From Iris pallida (Eukaryota > Streptophyta > Magnoliopsida > Asparagales > Iridaceae), in contig JANAVB010016200.1 of NCBI GenBank assembly GCA_029216955.1, positions 2,990,248 to 3,054,247 of the forward strand: DNA of 64,000 nucleotides, written 5' to 3'. Shown here piece after piece: positions 1-10,865 of this stretch. Positions within the stretch are counted from its first letter, which is position 1. Each line of letters opens with the position of its first letter. The notes beneath the pieces were generated by a model, which had not been told where the DNA came from, did not search any database, and was given only the letters and a program-made list of their open reading frames with translations. Made by a program: the position numbers and the translations under genes.

Positions 1-733
1 AAGGACGCGTGTCGTAGGTCCATAGCTCGAAAATCTCGAATTTGGTGGGGAGTGATCTGAAAGGATGCGCCTGGGATTGGGCGCATGAGGAGGCTTTGGC
101 TCGTAACCTTTAGGAGTCACGAACCAGTCGGGGCGCATGGCTTTTGAGACACATGCGGGGCTTCAGTAGTGACTTTACTTTTGTCTTTAGGGATCTGAGA
201 AAAGTCTGAGGCACACGGCTTTTGAGGCGCATGCAGAGATTTAGGCGCATGGCTGCGGAGGCGCATGCGATGTGGTTGGGCGGCCACGTGGCTTTTAACC
301 GCTGGAGGAAAGCAATGATGATGCTGACGTCGGCGACGCTTTGTCTTCAGAAAAAGCTGTCCATCGTTCAGTCCTCGGGGGACGTGCTGCCAACTCTGTT
401 AGGCTTCAGCATTTAATGTTCTTTGACAGGTGATGGGTTGTTGAGTAGGCGTGTCGATCCGCATTCCACTAGGCGCATGGGGACGCACGGGGGCACATCC
501 TTATGAGGCGCTTGGTATTGATGGGCGTATCAGTATGATGCGCGGTCTGGCCGGCACATCCGTTTTCATGATACGTCTTTATGGGCCCGACTGTTACGTT
601 CTTCGAGTGCTTTAAATAGTCATTTTTGACTTGGCTAAATTCGAAGCGTCAGGTTCATCACCATTCAATAAAAATTCATTACATGGGATTCGGAGAGCCA
701 GCCACTTGGCGCATGGGTTTGATTTGCCCGGCC

Positions 734-741
734 TATAAATA
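734..741 (+). promoter_or_regulatory. TATA box of the left arm
   Basis: A perfect TATAAATA sits in a GGCC context and is followed by GGCATGGAGAG. The same block is conserved at 22923-22916 on the minus strand and resembles the TATA region at 5008-5015, so it is probably a real retroelement promoter. Confidence 0.6.
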
Positions 742-1256
742 GTGGCATGGAGAGGGTTTGCTTCTCGTTCTCTCACGTCCTCCCGAAATGAACTTGTTTG
801 CCCGACTATATTCTGTTGACGAGATGCTCCCGTGGGTGAAGATGCGACGCATTGTCTTCATTGATGCACTTGAAGGTGACTGTTACATCCAAAAGTCGGA
901 GTCGAGGGCTTCTGAGGCAGGCGGAAAGTGCCTGTTGCATCCAAAGATCGGGATGCTCGAGCCTCGTCTCCGTTATGCCAGAAGAGCCGCAGATCGGAAT
1001 TGCGGTGCCCCGATCATCTTCCTTGGGCTTTGGGAGAGCTCCTCCTCCTGCTAGAGTGGGTGTTGCCCATTCTGGTTGGGTTGAAAGCTGCTCCTTTAGC
1101 CGCAGGTTGATTTGTGGTGCTCTTCTCTTCCTTGGTTTGGAGAGCTCTTCCTCCAGCTAGAGAGTTGATTGCCACCCTCGTTCTGCTCAACAAATGCTTT
1201 ATTAGTCGAAGCATTTGATGGCGCATATGCTGACACATGATGCGCCTGACTGGGAC

Positions 1257-1372
1257 GCTGAAGGGCGACACATAACTGAGCTGCTGAAGGGATGCACATA
1301 ACTGAGCCGCTGAAGGAATGCACATAACTGAGGATGCACATAACTGAGCTGCTGAAGGGATGCGCCTGGCTG
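1257..1372 (+). repeat. Minisatellite of about 25 bp in the left arm
   Basis: About four imperfect units contain GCTGAAGGGATGCACATAAC. The inverted copy at about 22285-22400 holds the same array. Confidence 0.7.
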
Positions 1373-1740
1373 AGAGCGCATGGCGAGATGCGCCTATTTG
1401 AGAGCGTATGATGGTTGTTACGCCTAGCTGTAGACTTAGGATCTTTTCTTTGTAGAAATTCTTCTTTGTACAGCTCTTTTTTTTAGACATGTAATAGACT
1501 TTTATATGAAATAAAAATCCACTTTTAATGTCTATACTTTTACTTTGATGTGCCAAGTACTTCCTCTGAGCTCCCTGGCGCATGTAATGTTTGGCGCATA
1601 GGATTTCTGGTCCTGAAATTCCATGCTTCTACAAGACCCCCTTCAAAGTTTTTAAAAAATTTTGCCAAGTTTTGGAATACTTTGAATAAGAAGCATGGTG
1701 GCATTTTCAATGGGGCGCATGACTGTTCGGGCGCATGATT

Positions 1741-4700
1741 TGTAAAACCCCTATTTTTACATAAATTTATTTATTATTATTTTATTAGACTTCAAATTTA
1801 ATTTATGCAATTTATGATTTTTATTAATTATTCCATTAGAAATGACCTTAGCCATTGTTGAATTTTGGAACACAAGACTACCATGAATTTTGGCACGGAA
1901 GATGTAGCAGTGTGCCTTGACTAGTGTATTAGCCTTGTCATGGGAAGCCTAGCCATGGTGAAGAGCGAACTAGGAAAACCAGGCCAAGTTGCGACTCAAC
2001 CTCCACCGACAAATTTATTTATATATTAATTTAATTTTTGACTTTTAAGTGACCCGGTTGACCATTTCAGTCCGAACTGGACCCGAACCAAATTTTAGCC
2101 CATGTAAGCAGGTAGTGTGACCAAATGTGGCCGTGTAGACTTATTTTATGTACTTATAAATATTTCCTAAACTATTTTAGAGTTTTATGTACAAGTTCTA
2201 ATTATTTAAATATTTGTATAATTATTGGTATTTTATTATTAAATAATATTTTATAATATTGTATATGTTCCTGGACCCGGATAAGGGTGTGTGATACAGT
2301 TCACCCATTGGAGCAATTTTTATTAATTTATCATTATTAAACTTATTTTATAGAGATTTAATAAAAAAATTTCCTATTTAAATATTATTACTATTTTGAG
2401 TTGAATTATTAAGGATTGAATTTATATATATATATGTAGATATGCTCAAATATATTAAATAATTGGATAGTTGACTTTTAAATGATATTTGGATTTTAAA
2501 TAGATTTTTTGGTGTATTTATGGATATATACATATATAAATATAGATATATATAAAAGTAGTTAGGAATTGAAAAAGAATTGTAAAAAAAAAATATATAA
2601 CGCAAGTGGTCGGCCCCACCAGGTGGGAGGCGACCACATGCTTGGAATAGCAGCAGCAAGCTGCACAAAAGGGGCGCCCCCCTCTTTACTAATGTAATAG
2701 CAGTAGCAAAGTTCTTTGGCCGAGCCTATGTTTATATATATATATAGTTATATATATATATGAGTTTTAGAAAATCCAAACCCTAATCAAATTCCTTCCT
2801 CCTCTTTCCTCCTTCCTCCTCCCCCTCTCCTCGACGTGTGTGCCCAGCCTCGCCGGAGGGATGGCAGTCCCGCCTCCCGGTCGTCACAACAACAACAACA
2901 ACAGATTCCCACTTTAAGGTATCCCACTTCTCCGATCAATATCTCTCTCATTTTAACTCCAATTTTAGATCCGTAAATTCATGTAGATAGACCACATAAC
3001 CCTCTTTCATCACCTTCAAATAGTTTATTTATTCTGCAATAAATTCCAGGTTTAATTAAATTAAAAATCATGATAAATCAGTTTTTAAAAAAGCTCAAAA
3101 CCCTGGTACGAGGTACGTCCCGAAAAACCGGGCGACCCCGTCGCAAACCGAAAGTACCGAAAGGTTCGTATCGAATTTGTGGACGTGCGAGAATTGACGG
3201 GATTCAAATTGGTTGCGTGCGCGCAACGAATTTGGTCCGTATCCGTCGAATTTTTGCGTATCGGGCTTTTCGGAATTTCTCAATTACTTTGTGCACACTC
3301 ATCAAATCGCGACGAAACTTGCGCCATTGGACTCAAAATATTTTTCTGGTCCTGTAAGCCAAGTTTGGTCCGATTCTGAGATCGTTGATCGGAACGCTAT
3401 TTTGGCGGGCCCACAATCCCACTCAACGGACGATTTTGTGCACAGCCCACCGGAATCCAAAATTGGACATACCGTTGGGTTCGTCTCATCAAAACAAATC
3501 CGTAGGCATGTAGTTTGACGACTTTAGAGACCGTAGGTTCTGGCACGCATTTCGGTACAAAGCGGGTCCAACGGCGGACATCGTTTTGACCCGAAATTAC
3601 GATTTTGCCCCTGTTCCAGAATTTGACTTTTGGACAGGCGTTTCCTAGGCATATCTTTTATTCCAAACTCGTTCATGATGTTTGTTTCAGCATCCGGAGC
3701 TTCTTGTGGATTTTGACTTTCGTGTTGACGATTCTGATTGTTGGATTTTGCTGCTTCTCGCACCACCCGCAGGCAAGATACCTTGCCTTATTTACTGTTA
3801 TAATTATATGCACCTTTATTTATTTACTGCATATTTATTATCTGTTTTCAGTTGGATCCATTACTTGCTATTTTTGTTCACTTTATTTTGCTTTCAGTTA
3901 TGTTCCTTTCTTTCCTTTTTGTTGCATATGGACCTAGTCTTAGCGAATTACCCTCTATAAGTGACCTTGGGAGGGAGAAGACAATTAAATGTATGGGCTA
4001 CCCCAAATCCTAAAGCTGTAGTAAATGCGTACTACGGCAGTCGAGTCGCGTGGGTCACTAGCCTCGAGCTATGTGGACTGATGGGTCACGTGGGCTGCTA
4101 GCCTCGAGTTATACCGGCTGATAGTATTGGTACGTAACGTGTGTGTGTTGTGAGTGTCCTGGAGAGTCAGCCTTCATCTGCCCATACATCGATATGTCTT
4201 CTAATTGCCTACTAGAAAGGATAGGAGACCTTAGCAAATTTCATGTTCCAATCATGGCATAGAAAAATGTCACATCGCGGAATAGTAAGTTACCCCTTGT
4301 CCTTGTTTGGTTGTAGGGGTAGCCTACTATTTCGATGATGGGATATTGAGCCGTGTTATGGTTTGGACACTTTTACTTTATCTTTATTTTATGGTGCATT
4401 TATATTCAGTTCATATGGCATGTTCTTTCTGTATCTTGTAACGTCCCTCTGAGGACCTGGTTATCTCTTCAGGTGTGTGCTTCTGTGATTCTGCAGGTAT
4501 TCTAGCCAAGGTCGTGATCTTTTCTACTCTTTCGAAGACGATTGCGCTTGGTTCGTCTCGTTATTTTATCGGTCACTTCTTGTACATTTTATTTGAGATA
4601 GTTGGTAGTGGACTTTGTCTCCGTCCAACGATTGTATACATGACAAATTCAAAGTTACTTTTATATCATTTATTTATCTAGTGGATGAGATTTAGTTATT

Positions 4701-4828
4701 ATGGTTCTACTGCATTTTACAGCTTATGTATACATACAAGGTTTCCATATATTGGAGTGTGCTTCGTATGTATACAGCTGGCATGGATACGTACCTAGTC
4801 CTAAGTATTTTGGGACTGGGGCGTTACA
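1741..4828 (+). mobile_element. Solo LTR of a Ty3-like retrotransposon, 3.09 kb
   Basis: The segment begins TGTAAAACCCC and ends GGGGCGTTACA, the TG...CA termini of an LTR. It is flanked by a perfect 5-bp target duplication TGATT (1736-1740 and 4829-4833). The inverted copy of the surrounding repeat reads straight through this point (around 21949-21955), which gives the empty site. There is no internal domain, so it is a solo LTR left by LTR-LTR recombination. Positions about 3090-3620 are recognisably related to the central part of the LARD-like LTRs (phrases such as ACCGTTGGGTTCGT and TTTTGACCCGAAATTAC), which points to a related but older Ty3 lineage. Short frames inside it are not credible genes. 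Confidence 0.88.
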
Positions 4829-4833
4829 TGATT

Positions 4834-4953
4834 GCTCCGCGCATCAATGATGGGGGGCATGCTCCTCTCAGTAAATGCAAATGATAATGCTTCGATAACC
4901 AAGAAGATTAATGATGATCTTTTTGGATTTATTTGCAGTTATCACCTCACAGA
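4834..4953 (+). repeat. Continuation of the left arm after the solo LTR
   Basis: This 120-bp piece continues the left arm and matches the minus strand of 21949-21830. Homology stops at CCTCACAGAA. In the other copy that point is a deletion junction, so the true end of the repeat unit cannot be fixed. Confidence 0.65.
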
Positions 4954-5007
4954 ACCCGAGGCGGCAGCTGAGGTCACACTTCATCGGTTCACGCGTGCAA
5001 CTGAGCC

Positions 5008-5015
5008 TATAAATA
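5008..5015 (+). promoter_or_regulatory. TATA box upstream of the antisense gene
   Basis: TATAAATA lies 108 bp before the ATG at 5116. It is followed by a purine-then-pyrimidine leader (GAGATGGAGAGAGAGAG, then a TTCTTCC-rich tract). It resembles the promoter block at 734. Confidence 0.5.
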
Positions 5016-5115
5016 GGCATGAGATGGAGAGAGAGAGTTCTTCCTCTCTTTGCTTTCTTCTTTTTTTAGAGTTCTTCTTTTGAAAAAAAAAACCCTAACT
5101 TTCTTCTTGCAAGAA

Positions 5116-5953
5116 ATGGCTCCCAAGACTCCTCGCGGCGGTGCTGGCCGAGGACGAGGCAAAGGAAAATAACCTGTAGAGGCTGCCGCGGATGATGTCC
5201 TCCGGCCGCCTGTCGACGTTCGGCCGACGGTGATTGGTGGGTTTCATCATTCTTTACCATATCTTTCTATACCATTTTTTAGACTCACATACGCCGATGC
5301 GCATGGACCTTGAGTCCTGATGATGTGCTGAGGTTTTTTTTTGCCGACGCGCATGGGTTTAAACTATAATGATGTGCCGAAGCTCCACTGCTGACGTGCA
5401 TGGGTTTAAACCCTGATGATGTACCGAAGCTCTACTGCTGACGCGCATGGGTTTAAACCCTGATGAAGCGTCGAAGCTCCACTGCTGACGCGCATGGGTT
5501 TAGAACCTGATAATGTGCCGAAGTTTCTTTTCAGATGCGCCTGAGCCTTGGTTCAGGGTATGCGCTTTTGATGAGAACGTGGCTCAGAGTCTTTTGTTGT
5601 TTCTAACATATCAGAATCTTTGCCTTCTTTTGTCGACCACCAGTGTCGATGACTGTCCCGCTCTTGAATGAAGTGCTTCTGGACGCTGCCCTCTGTCAGA
5701 TGGGAGTGGATTATGATGAGGAGGTGATAAACCTTGCCCAAGCATCCATTATGCTGGATCAGCCCCCTGAAAGAATGACTCAAATCCGGGAACAACAACA
5801 TGGGTTCCGCCGATGGATGATGGAACGTGGCGTTTTGAAATCTTCCACTCCTGTTTGGGGATCGCCTTACTTCTATTGCAGCAAAGGTGTTAAAGGTCAA
5901 GGAAGATTGGTTCTTTACAGCAAAGGGGGTGTAATCCTTTACTTTTGAATAAA
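5116..5953 (+). pseudogene. Decayed two-exon antisense gene in the 3' region of the Tat element
   Basis: The ATG at 5116 opens a basic Gly/Arg/Lys-rich N-terminus (starts MAPKTPRGGAGRGRGKGK) that is cut by TAA at 5170. The frame then stays open. A GT at 5237-5238 and an AG at 5642-5643 would splice it in phase to a second open stretch that ends at a TGA (5946-5948), which overlaps an AATAAA signal (5948-5953). The presumed intron contains the 47-bp tandem repeats. The gene runs opposite to the Tat gag-pol and converges on its integrase. Antisense ORFs between pol and the 3' LTR are known in some Tat-lineage elements such as Grande, and I infer that this is one. The protein function is unknown. 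The splice sites are inferred from phase only. Confidence 0.4.
5292..5530 (+). repeat. 47-bp tandem repeat, about five units
   Basis: Units contain GACGCGCATGGGTTTAAACC followed by a TGATGATGTGCCGAAG-like block. They start near 5292, 5343, 5390, 5437 and 5484. They carry the same GCGCATG core as the left arm. Confidence 0.85.
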
Positions 5954-6077
5954 GAATCCAAAGTTTTTTTGGTGTGTTCATTTTTGCTGTCATGAACTTG
6001 ATGATTTGTGTGGGCCTATTATCTTTTGCGTACCTTAGTTTTTAGGTACAGATAATAAGTTCGAGAGAACCGACATG

Positions 6078-6290
6078 TTTTTTCAGAGGTGATGTGGACG
6101 TGGCAAATATGATATTCAAATGATGTTAATCTTCCTACTCAGACGTGTTATGGACGTGGTAGGAGTGACTCAGGAGGGATACGTGAAACTACTCAGAGGT
6201 AATGTGGACGTAGAAGTTCTGCGATCAATTTACGGCAACGCAGGGGTTGTCTGTACGGGATGTTTACTCAGAGGTAATGTGGACGTAGTT
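6078..6290 (+). repeat. Interspersed 24-bp repeat, four copies
   Basis: Copies of a block around CAGAGGTAATGTGGACGT occur at about 6078, 6136, 6190 and 6266, spaced 54-76 bp apart. They lie between the antisense gene and the integrase stop codon. No function is evident. Confidence 0.7.
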
Positions 6291-6436
6291 GTCCTTCTAC
6301 TGGAGAATAGAATGCCACAGAACAGCTGGGTTCCGGAAGCGTAAGATTTTGTGGAAGGGAATTGTATGTGAGCCCTGATGATTGGGTCCGCAGACTCCCT
6401 TGTTGGATGGAGATAGAAGTACATGTCTGAAGGATG

Positions 6437-7438
6437 TCAAGAGTAGTACTTCTTTAGGAACTTGTCGTTGATGGGCATCATGAACAAGTCTCTATTGGGT
6501 TTGGCGAGGCGGTAAGCACCGTTTGAGTATATCGTCTCTATGATGAAAGGTCCCTCCCACTTGGGCTCGAACTTTCTTGGTGTCTTGTGAGTCAACACCA
6601 TCGGCCTCCTGACTGCTAGAACCAGGTCGCCTACTTGGAAAGTCCTCTGCTTGACCTTCTTGTTGAAAGCCTGTGATATACGGGCTTGATAGAGTTCGAT
6701 GCGCTGTTGAGCTAGGAGACGTTTTTCGTCAAGTGCCTCAAATTCTCGCAGACGACGATGTTGATTGTATTCCTCTGTTAGTTGATTTGTGATTGCTACA
6801 CGGAGTAAGGGTATCCGGATCTCGAGAGGCAGTACCGCTTCGCTCCCGTAGACCAAAGAGAATGGTGTGCTGCCCGTCGGAGTCCGTACCGTTGTGCGGT
6901 AGGCCCAAAGGCATTCGCCGAGCTTTTCGCTCCAGTCGCGTTTATTGGATGACACGACCTTTTTGAGTAGCCTGACGATAGTCTTGTTAAATGCCTCGGC
7001 CAATCCGTTTGCTGTCGGATTGTAGGCGGTTGATGCCACGTTTTGAATGCGATTCTTGTCACAGAATCTGCTGAAAATATGGCTGATGAACTGAGGACCG
7101 TTATCGTGGATAATCCTTCGAGGTACCCCGAAACGGTAGATGGCATGGTGCTTGATGAAGCTGATCACCCTAGAGCTCTTCACTTCCGCCAGTGGAACTG
7201 CTTCTGCCCATTTAGAAAAGTAGTCGGTGATGGCTAGGATGAAGCGGTGTCCCCTCGATGAAGGAGGGGTGATCAGTCCTATAATGTCCATGCCCCAGGC
7301 TTCGAAGGGCGAGGAGGCGACCGTAGGATGTAGTGGTTCTGACGGTGTATGGATAAAGTCAGCGTGAAGCTGGCACGCATGGCACTTTTTAGCATAGTCG
7401 ACAGCGTCGGCTGCCATAGTTGGCCAGTAGTAGCCCAT
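6437..7438 (-). pseudogene. Tat integrase core and C-terminus
   Basis: This is a 333-codon open stretch ending at a TGA (6437-6439). It contains the second half of the HHCC finger (C19 and C22), then the DDE core with D51 (WGMDIIG), D112 (HDNGPQFIS) and E148 (NGLAEAFNKT). The C-terminal part has GDLVLAVRR and a WEGPFIIETI motif typical of Ty3 integrases. The motif NGLAEAFNKT is characteristic of Tat-type elements. No chromodomain is seen. This part is intact but is cut off from the rest of pol. It converges with the antisense gene, leaving 0.5 kb between them. Confidence 0.92.
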
Positions 7439-7782
7439 GCGTCACAATCGATCCTGCAACTTAGGGCCAGGTTGATGGGGCCCGTAGGTTCCATCGTGAG
7501 ATTCTTGAAGGGCTTCGGTTGCTTCTTCGTTGGACAAACATCGAAGGAGAAGTCCATCGTAGGAGCGTCGTTACAGCATTTTAGTAGCTGTATCATAATA
7601 GAATCGAAGGGAGTGCCTCCTGACTGAGACGGCTTCTTTCGGGTCCTCTGGAAGAATTTCGTAGACAACAAAGTCGATGAATGGGAATCTCCAGTCTCGG
7701 ACATTAACACCAGCACTTGTTGACATGGCATGGGCCATTCGGGAGCATAGGTTGTTTTTAGGACAGACCAAGTCTCGACCCA
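7439..7782 (-). pseudogene. Tat region between second RNase H and integrase core, frame-shifted
   Basis: Fragments in two minus frames (7571-7822 and 7279-7731) replace the continuous coding expected here. A stop lies a few codons before the integrase core frame (around 7442-7444). The N-terminal zinc-binding region of integrase is therefore split from its core. Confidence 0.6.
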
Positions 7783-8517
7783 CTACCGTGACGTAATGTT
7801 GAGTCCCGAGGGGTGCTGCCAATGGGCTGCGAGGCCAGCCAGAGCGTCAGCCTCCAAATTTTGTAAACGAGGTACATGTTCGATGAAGAACTTGGTGAAG
7901 GTTGAAATGATGTTCAATGCAACTTCATGGTAAGGAACCAGGTCTTTATGGCGAGCTTCATACTGTCCTCTGATCTGGTTAACGACGAGTTTTGAGTCAC
8001 CGTAGGCTTCCAGATGACTCACCCCCAGCCGTTGTGCCAACTGGAGTCCCATGATGAGCGCGTTATACTCGACAACATTGTTGGAGCACGGCTTCGAAAG
8101 GGAGTAGGCATGCTGGATGACCAGCTGATCGGAGGAGACTAAGACTACCCCCACTCCAGTGATGATTTGGCCTTTGGGGCCTGTTCTTGAAGCGCCATCA
8201 AAAAATATCTGCCATACGGAGCTTTCTTCGGTGACGTTAGATTCTTGGACCTCATCCGGGATGTCTTCATAGAGCCTAGTGGACTCTGGGATAGGGTGTG
8301 CAGCTAAAAAGTCGGCCAGAGCCTGACCCTTGACGGCTTTTTGTGTAACGAATACCATGTTGTATGGCGTTAGCAGGATCGCCCATGTAGCTAGCCGAGA
8401 GTTTAATGACCCTAGCTTCGTCATGAGAACTCTGAGTGGATTGACTCGTGAGATGACATGAATTGTCTGGCCCAAGACATAATGGCAAGTCTTCTGGATG
8501 GCAAATACCAAAGCCAA
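7783..8517 (-). pseudogene. Tat second (archaeal-type) RNase H
   Basis: This is a 244-codon open stretch. After the end of the first RNase H comes a second domain with WQIFFDGASRTGPKG, NNVVEYNALIMGLQLA, YGDSKLVVNQI and a C-terminal LEADALAGLA. These contain the D...E...D...D residues of the archaeal-like RNase H that is specific to Tat elements among Ty3 families. The catalytic residues look intact, but flanking frameshifts isolate the domain. Confidence 0.88.
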
Positions 8518-8792
8518 ATACTCTTTTCAACGGGATTGTACCGGTGTTCAGCCCCGATTAGTGTTCTACTGAGGTAGTAGATAGCTTGCTCATAGCCTGC
8601 ATCGCTGTTCTGAGCCAGCAGAGCGCCGAGGGAATGATCCATGGCACGGACGTAGAGAAGAAATGGTTTGCTGGCGACGGGTGCCACCAGGACTGGCGGG
8701 CTCGTCAAGTAAGCCTTGATTTCGTCGAAAGCTTTTTGACATTCCTCTGTCCAAACGTAAGAGACTCCCTTCTTCATGAGCTGGGTGAAGGG
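8421..8792 (-). pseudogene. Tat RNase H, first domain
   Basis: About 118 codons with WTEECQKAFDEIKAYL and PFLLYVRAMDHSLGALLAQ followed by YYLSRTL, the thumb/RNase H connection of Ty3 elements. It overlaps the next stretch in another frame, which shows a frameshift near 8517. The domain would degrade the RNA strand during reverse transcription. Confidence 0.85.
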
Positions 8793-9827
8793 TTAACATT
8801 TCCCGGAAAGGTTTGCTATAAACCTCCGAATGTATGCCAGACGCCCCTGCAGGCCTCGAAGTTCTTGGAGGTTTTTCGGAGGGTCCATGTCAAGGATGGC
8901 TTTGGTCTTCTCGGGATCGACATGAATGCCTTTCACCGTGATAATGAAGCCCAAGAATTTTCTGCTAGAAACCCCTAGGAAGGATTTAGCGGGGTTTATT
9001 TTGAGTTGATGTGCTCGTATGAGATCGAAGACTGTCTTAAGGTTTTGTAGGTGATCTCCTTTGAGACGACTCTTGACTGCGATGTCATCAACATAGCATT
9101 CGACAGTCTTACGAAGATGCTGACGGAAGATGGTGCTCATAACTCGTTGGTATGTTGCATCAGCGTTTTTCAAGCCGAAGGGCATCACTGTGTAGCAGAA
9201 GACCCCCTTCGGAGTCCTGAATGACGTGTGTTTTGCGTCATCGGGGAACATCTTGATCTAGTTGTAGCCCGAATATCCGTCCATGAAGGACATGCGTTCG
9301 AAGCCACATGTGTTGTCGATCATCACGTCGGTGATTGGAAGCGAGAATTTGTCCTCCGGACAAGCAGTGTTGAGATCCCTGAAGTCGATACAGACTCGTA
9401 TCTTTCCATTCTTCTTAGTGACAGGGACGACGTTGGCCACCCAATCCGGGTGTTGTTCTTCACGAATAAATCTACTGGTCAGGAGTTTGTCTACTTCCTG
9501 ATCGATAGCGTTCATGATGTCAGGACAAAAACGTCATTGTTGTTACTTTATAGGCTTGGCATCAGGTAAGATGTTAAGCCTATGCATCGCGATCTGGGGA
9601 TCAAGTCCCGGCATATCTTCGTAGCTCCAGGCGAAGACATCGATATATTCTTTAGCCAGCTGGATTAAAGATTCCCGATCTTCTCCTTTTAGGCTTTTGC
9701 TGATGAAGATGGGTTTGGAAGAAGATCCATCCCCAAGGTCGATCTGTTCGACTTCGTCTTCGGTAGGGGGTTCACGTAATTCAAAACGGGACTCCCACTG
9801 TTCTCCTAGGCGTTGAGCCCAGGGTTC
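8793..9827 (-). pseudogene. Tat reverse transcriptase (broken)
   Basis: Two open stretches (9258-9515 and 8793-9251) form one RT domain split by a single in-frame TAG in the GYSGYN...IKM motif. Visible RT blocks include VPVTKKNGKIRVCIDFRDLN, MPFGLKNADATYQR and the catalytic YVDD (residues 53-56 of the second stretch). The region 9516-9827 carries a degraded FAWSYEDMPG-type pre-RT segment with additional stops. It would synthesise cDNA from element RNA in cytoplasmic particles, but the stops make it non-functional. Confidence 0.9.
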
Positions 9828-10865
9828 TTATTCGAAAATTTTTGGCATTTGGTCTTCGCCTTCATCTTCTTGAGATTGTGCAGATGTCATGTTGGCTGAT
9901 AGCACTTTCTTGAAGACTGATCCGATACTGGTATCGGAATCCCAAGTTGATGCTTCGGATGAATGAGAATGTTCTACTTCTTCTGCCTCCGAACTCTCTG
10001 GAGTTGACGGCGGCGTGACATAGCCCATCCCCCGTCGAGTTCGATGATAGTAGTCCTGCGGCTTTCCTTTAGGTGTTGGGAGCCGGAGAGGAAGACGTCG
10101 ACCCTTGCCGTAGTTCAGGCCTTTGTTGCTTTTTAGGTCGTAACCCATCTTTTGGATGAGGTACTTTGCCTTGTCCGTGTATCGATAGACTTGTATTCTA
10201 CCAGTATCTGGTTCTTGCTCGAGTGGCGGGAGGTCTTCAGGATGCTCGACTTTGCCGAAGATGATGGATTTATATGATGGACGGTCGAGTGGGACTACAA
10301 AACAGACCCCTTGGGACGGGACTACTCGATTTATATGATGGACGGTCGTTATTTGTGTTTGCAACGACCGTAGAGCGTTATCTAATGTATACATGGCATT
10401 CCAATGTGGAAGACTAGAATAATTAAAAGACACTCTATTATTGATAAAATACGAGATTTTGTCCCGCGGGATTACATTGTCCAGAGAGGGTGCATCTACA
10501 TCAGCAGAGATATATTTTCCTAACTCTTCATCTGTGAGTACTGGGGTTGGATCGGGGGAGTCCACCATAACTTTGATCTTAGGGTCCGAGAGGGCTATGT
10601 GGGCCTTCTCCAGCATCTTGGATAAGACAGATGATTGCGGCGGCTTGCCCTTAAGACGCACCTTCAGAGGTGCCTCAACTGTGCCTTCGGTGATTGGTGC
10701 CTTCCCTTGTAGTTTTGCCACAAGGGGAGTCGATGTTTGAGGCGGCTTTCCCTTAAGCCGTATCTTCAAGGGAGCTTCAGTGGGTGTTCTACCTAGAACA
10801 GTTGGTGCTTTTCCAGGTAGCTTAATGTTCATGGGAGGCAACGTCTGAGGCGGCTTCCCTTTGAG
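9828..10865 (-). pseudogene. Tat protease-RT linker with LKGKPP repeats and a G-patch-like segment
   Basis: This is a 337-codon open stretch. It begins with repeats of the type APLKIRLKGKPPQ alternating with KLxGKAP (about three rounds in the first 100 codons). Near residues 230-250 it has KMGYDLKSNKGLNYGKG, a glycine-rich G-patch-like motif known from this position in some Tat/Ogre polyproteins. It ends in an acidic Ser/Glu tail. It is separated from the protease frame by one stop in an otherwise continuous repeat and from RT by further stops. The role of the linker is unknown. Confidence 0.75.

Larger units (their letters stand above)
1..1740 (+). repeat. Left arm of a dispersed inverted repeat, LTR-like, GCGCATG-rich
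   Basis: This segment is repeated in inverted orientation at 34431-34340 and 23561-21961 and starts before the window. It is full of GCGCATG/GGCGCATG motifs, has a TATA box at 734-741 and an A-rich stretch with AATAAA-like signals near 1507-1530, which is a U3-R-U5-like layout. A small frame at 758-1054 is conserved in the inverted copy (22603-22899, minus), but it is probably transcribed non-coding LTR sequence. The segment is either an LTR in plus orientation or the promoter region of the antisense gene further right. Its orientation is opposite to that expected for the 3' LTR of the neighbouring minus-strand Tat element, so its family assignment is open. Confidence 0.6.

Noticed and set aside
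758..1054. 98-codon frame conserved in the inverted arm (22603-22899) as a real protein gene
   Set aside because: Two copies of one repeat share it by descent. It begins just after the TATA box, resembles no protein I know, and is matched by equally long frames in other phases. I cannot exclude it fully.
3213..3518. Frames inside the 3.1-kb solo LTR
   Set aside because: Several overlapping frames on both strands in a known LTR module; no conservation as protein.
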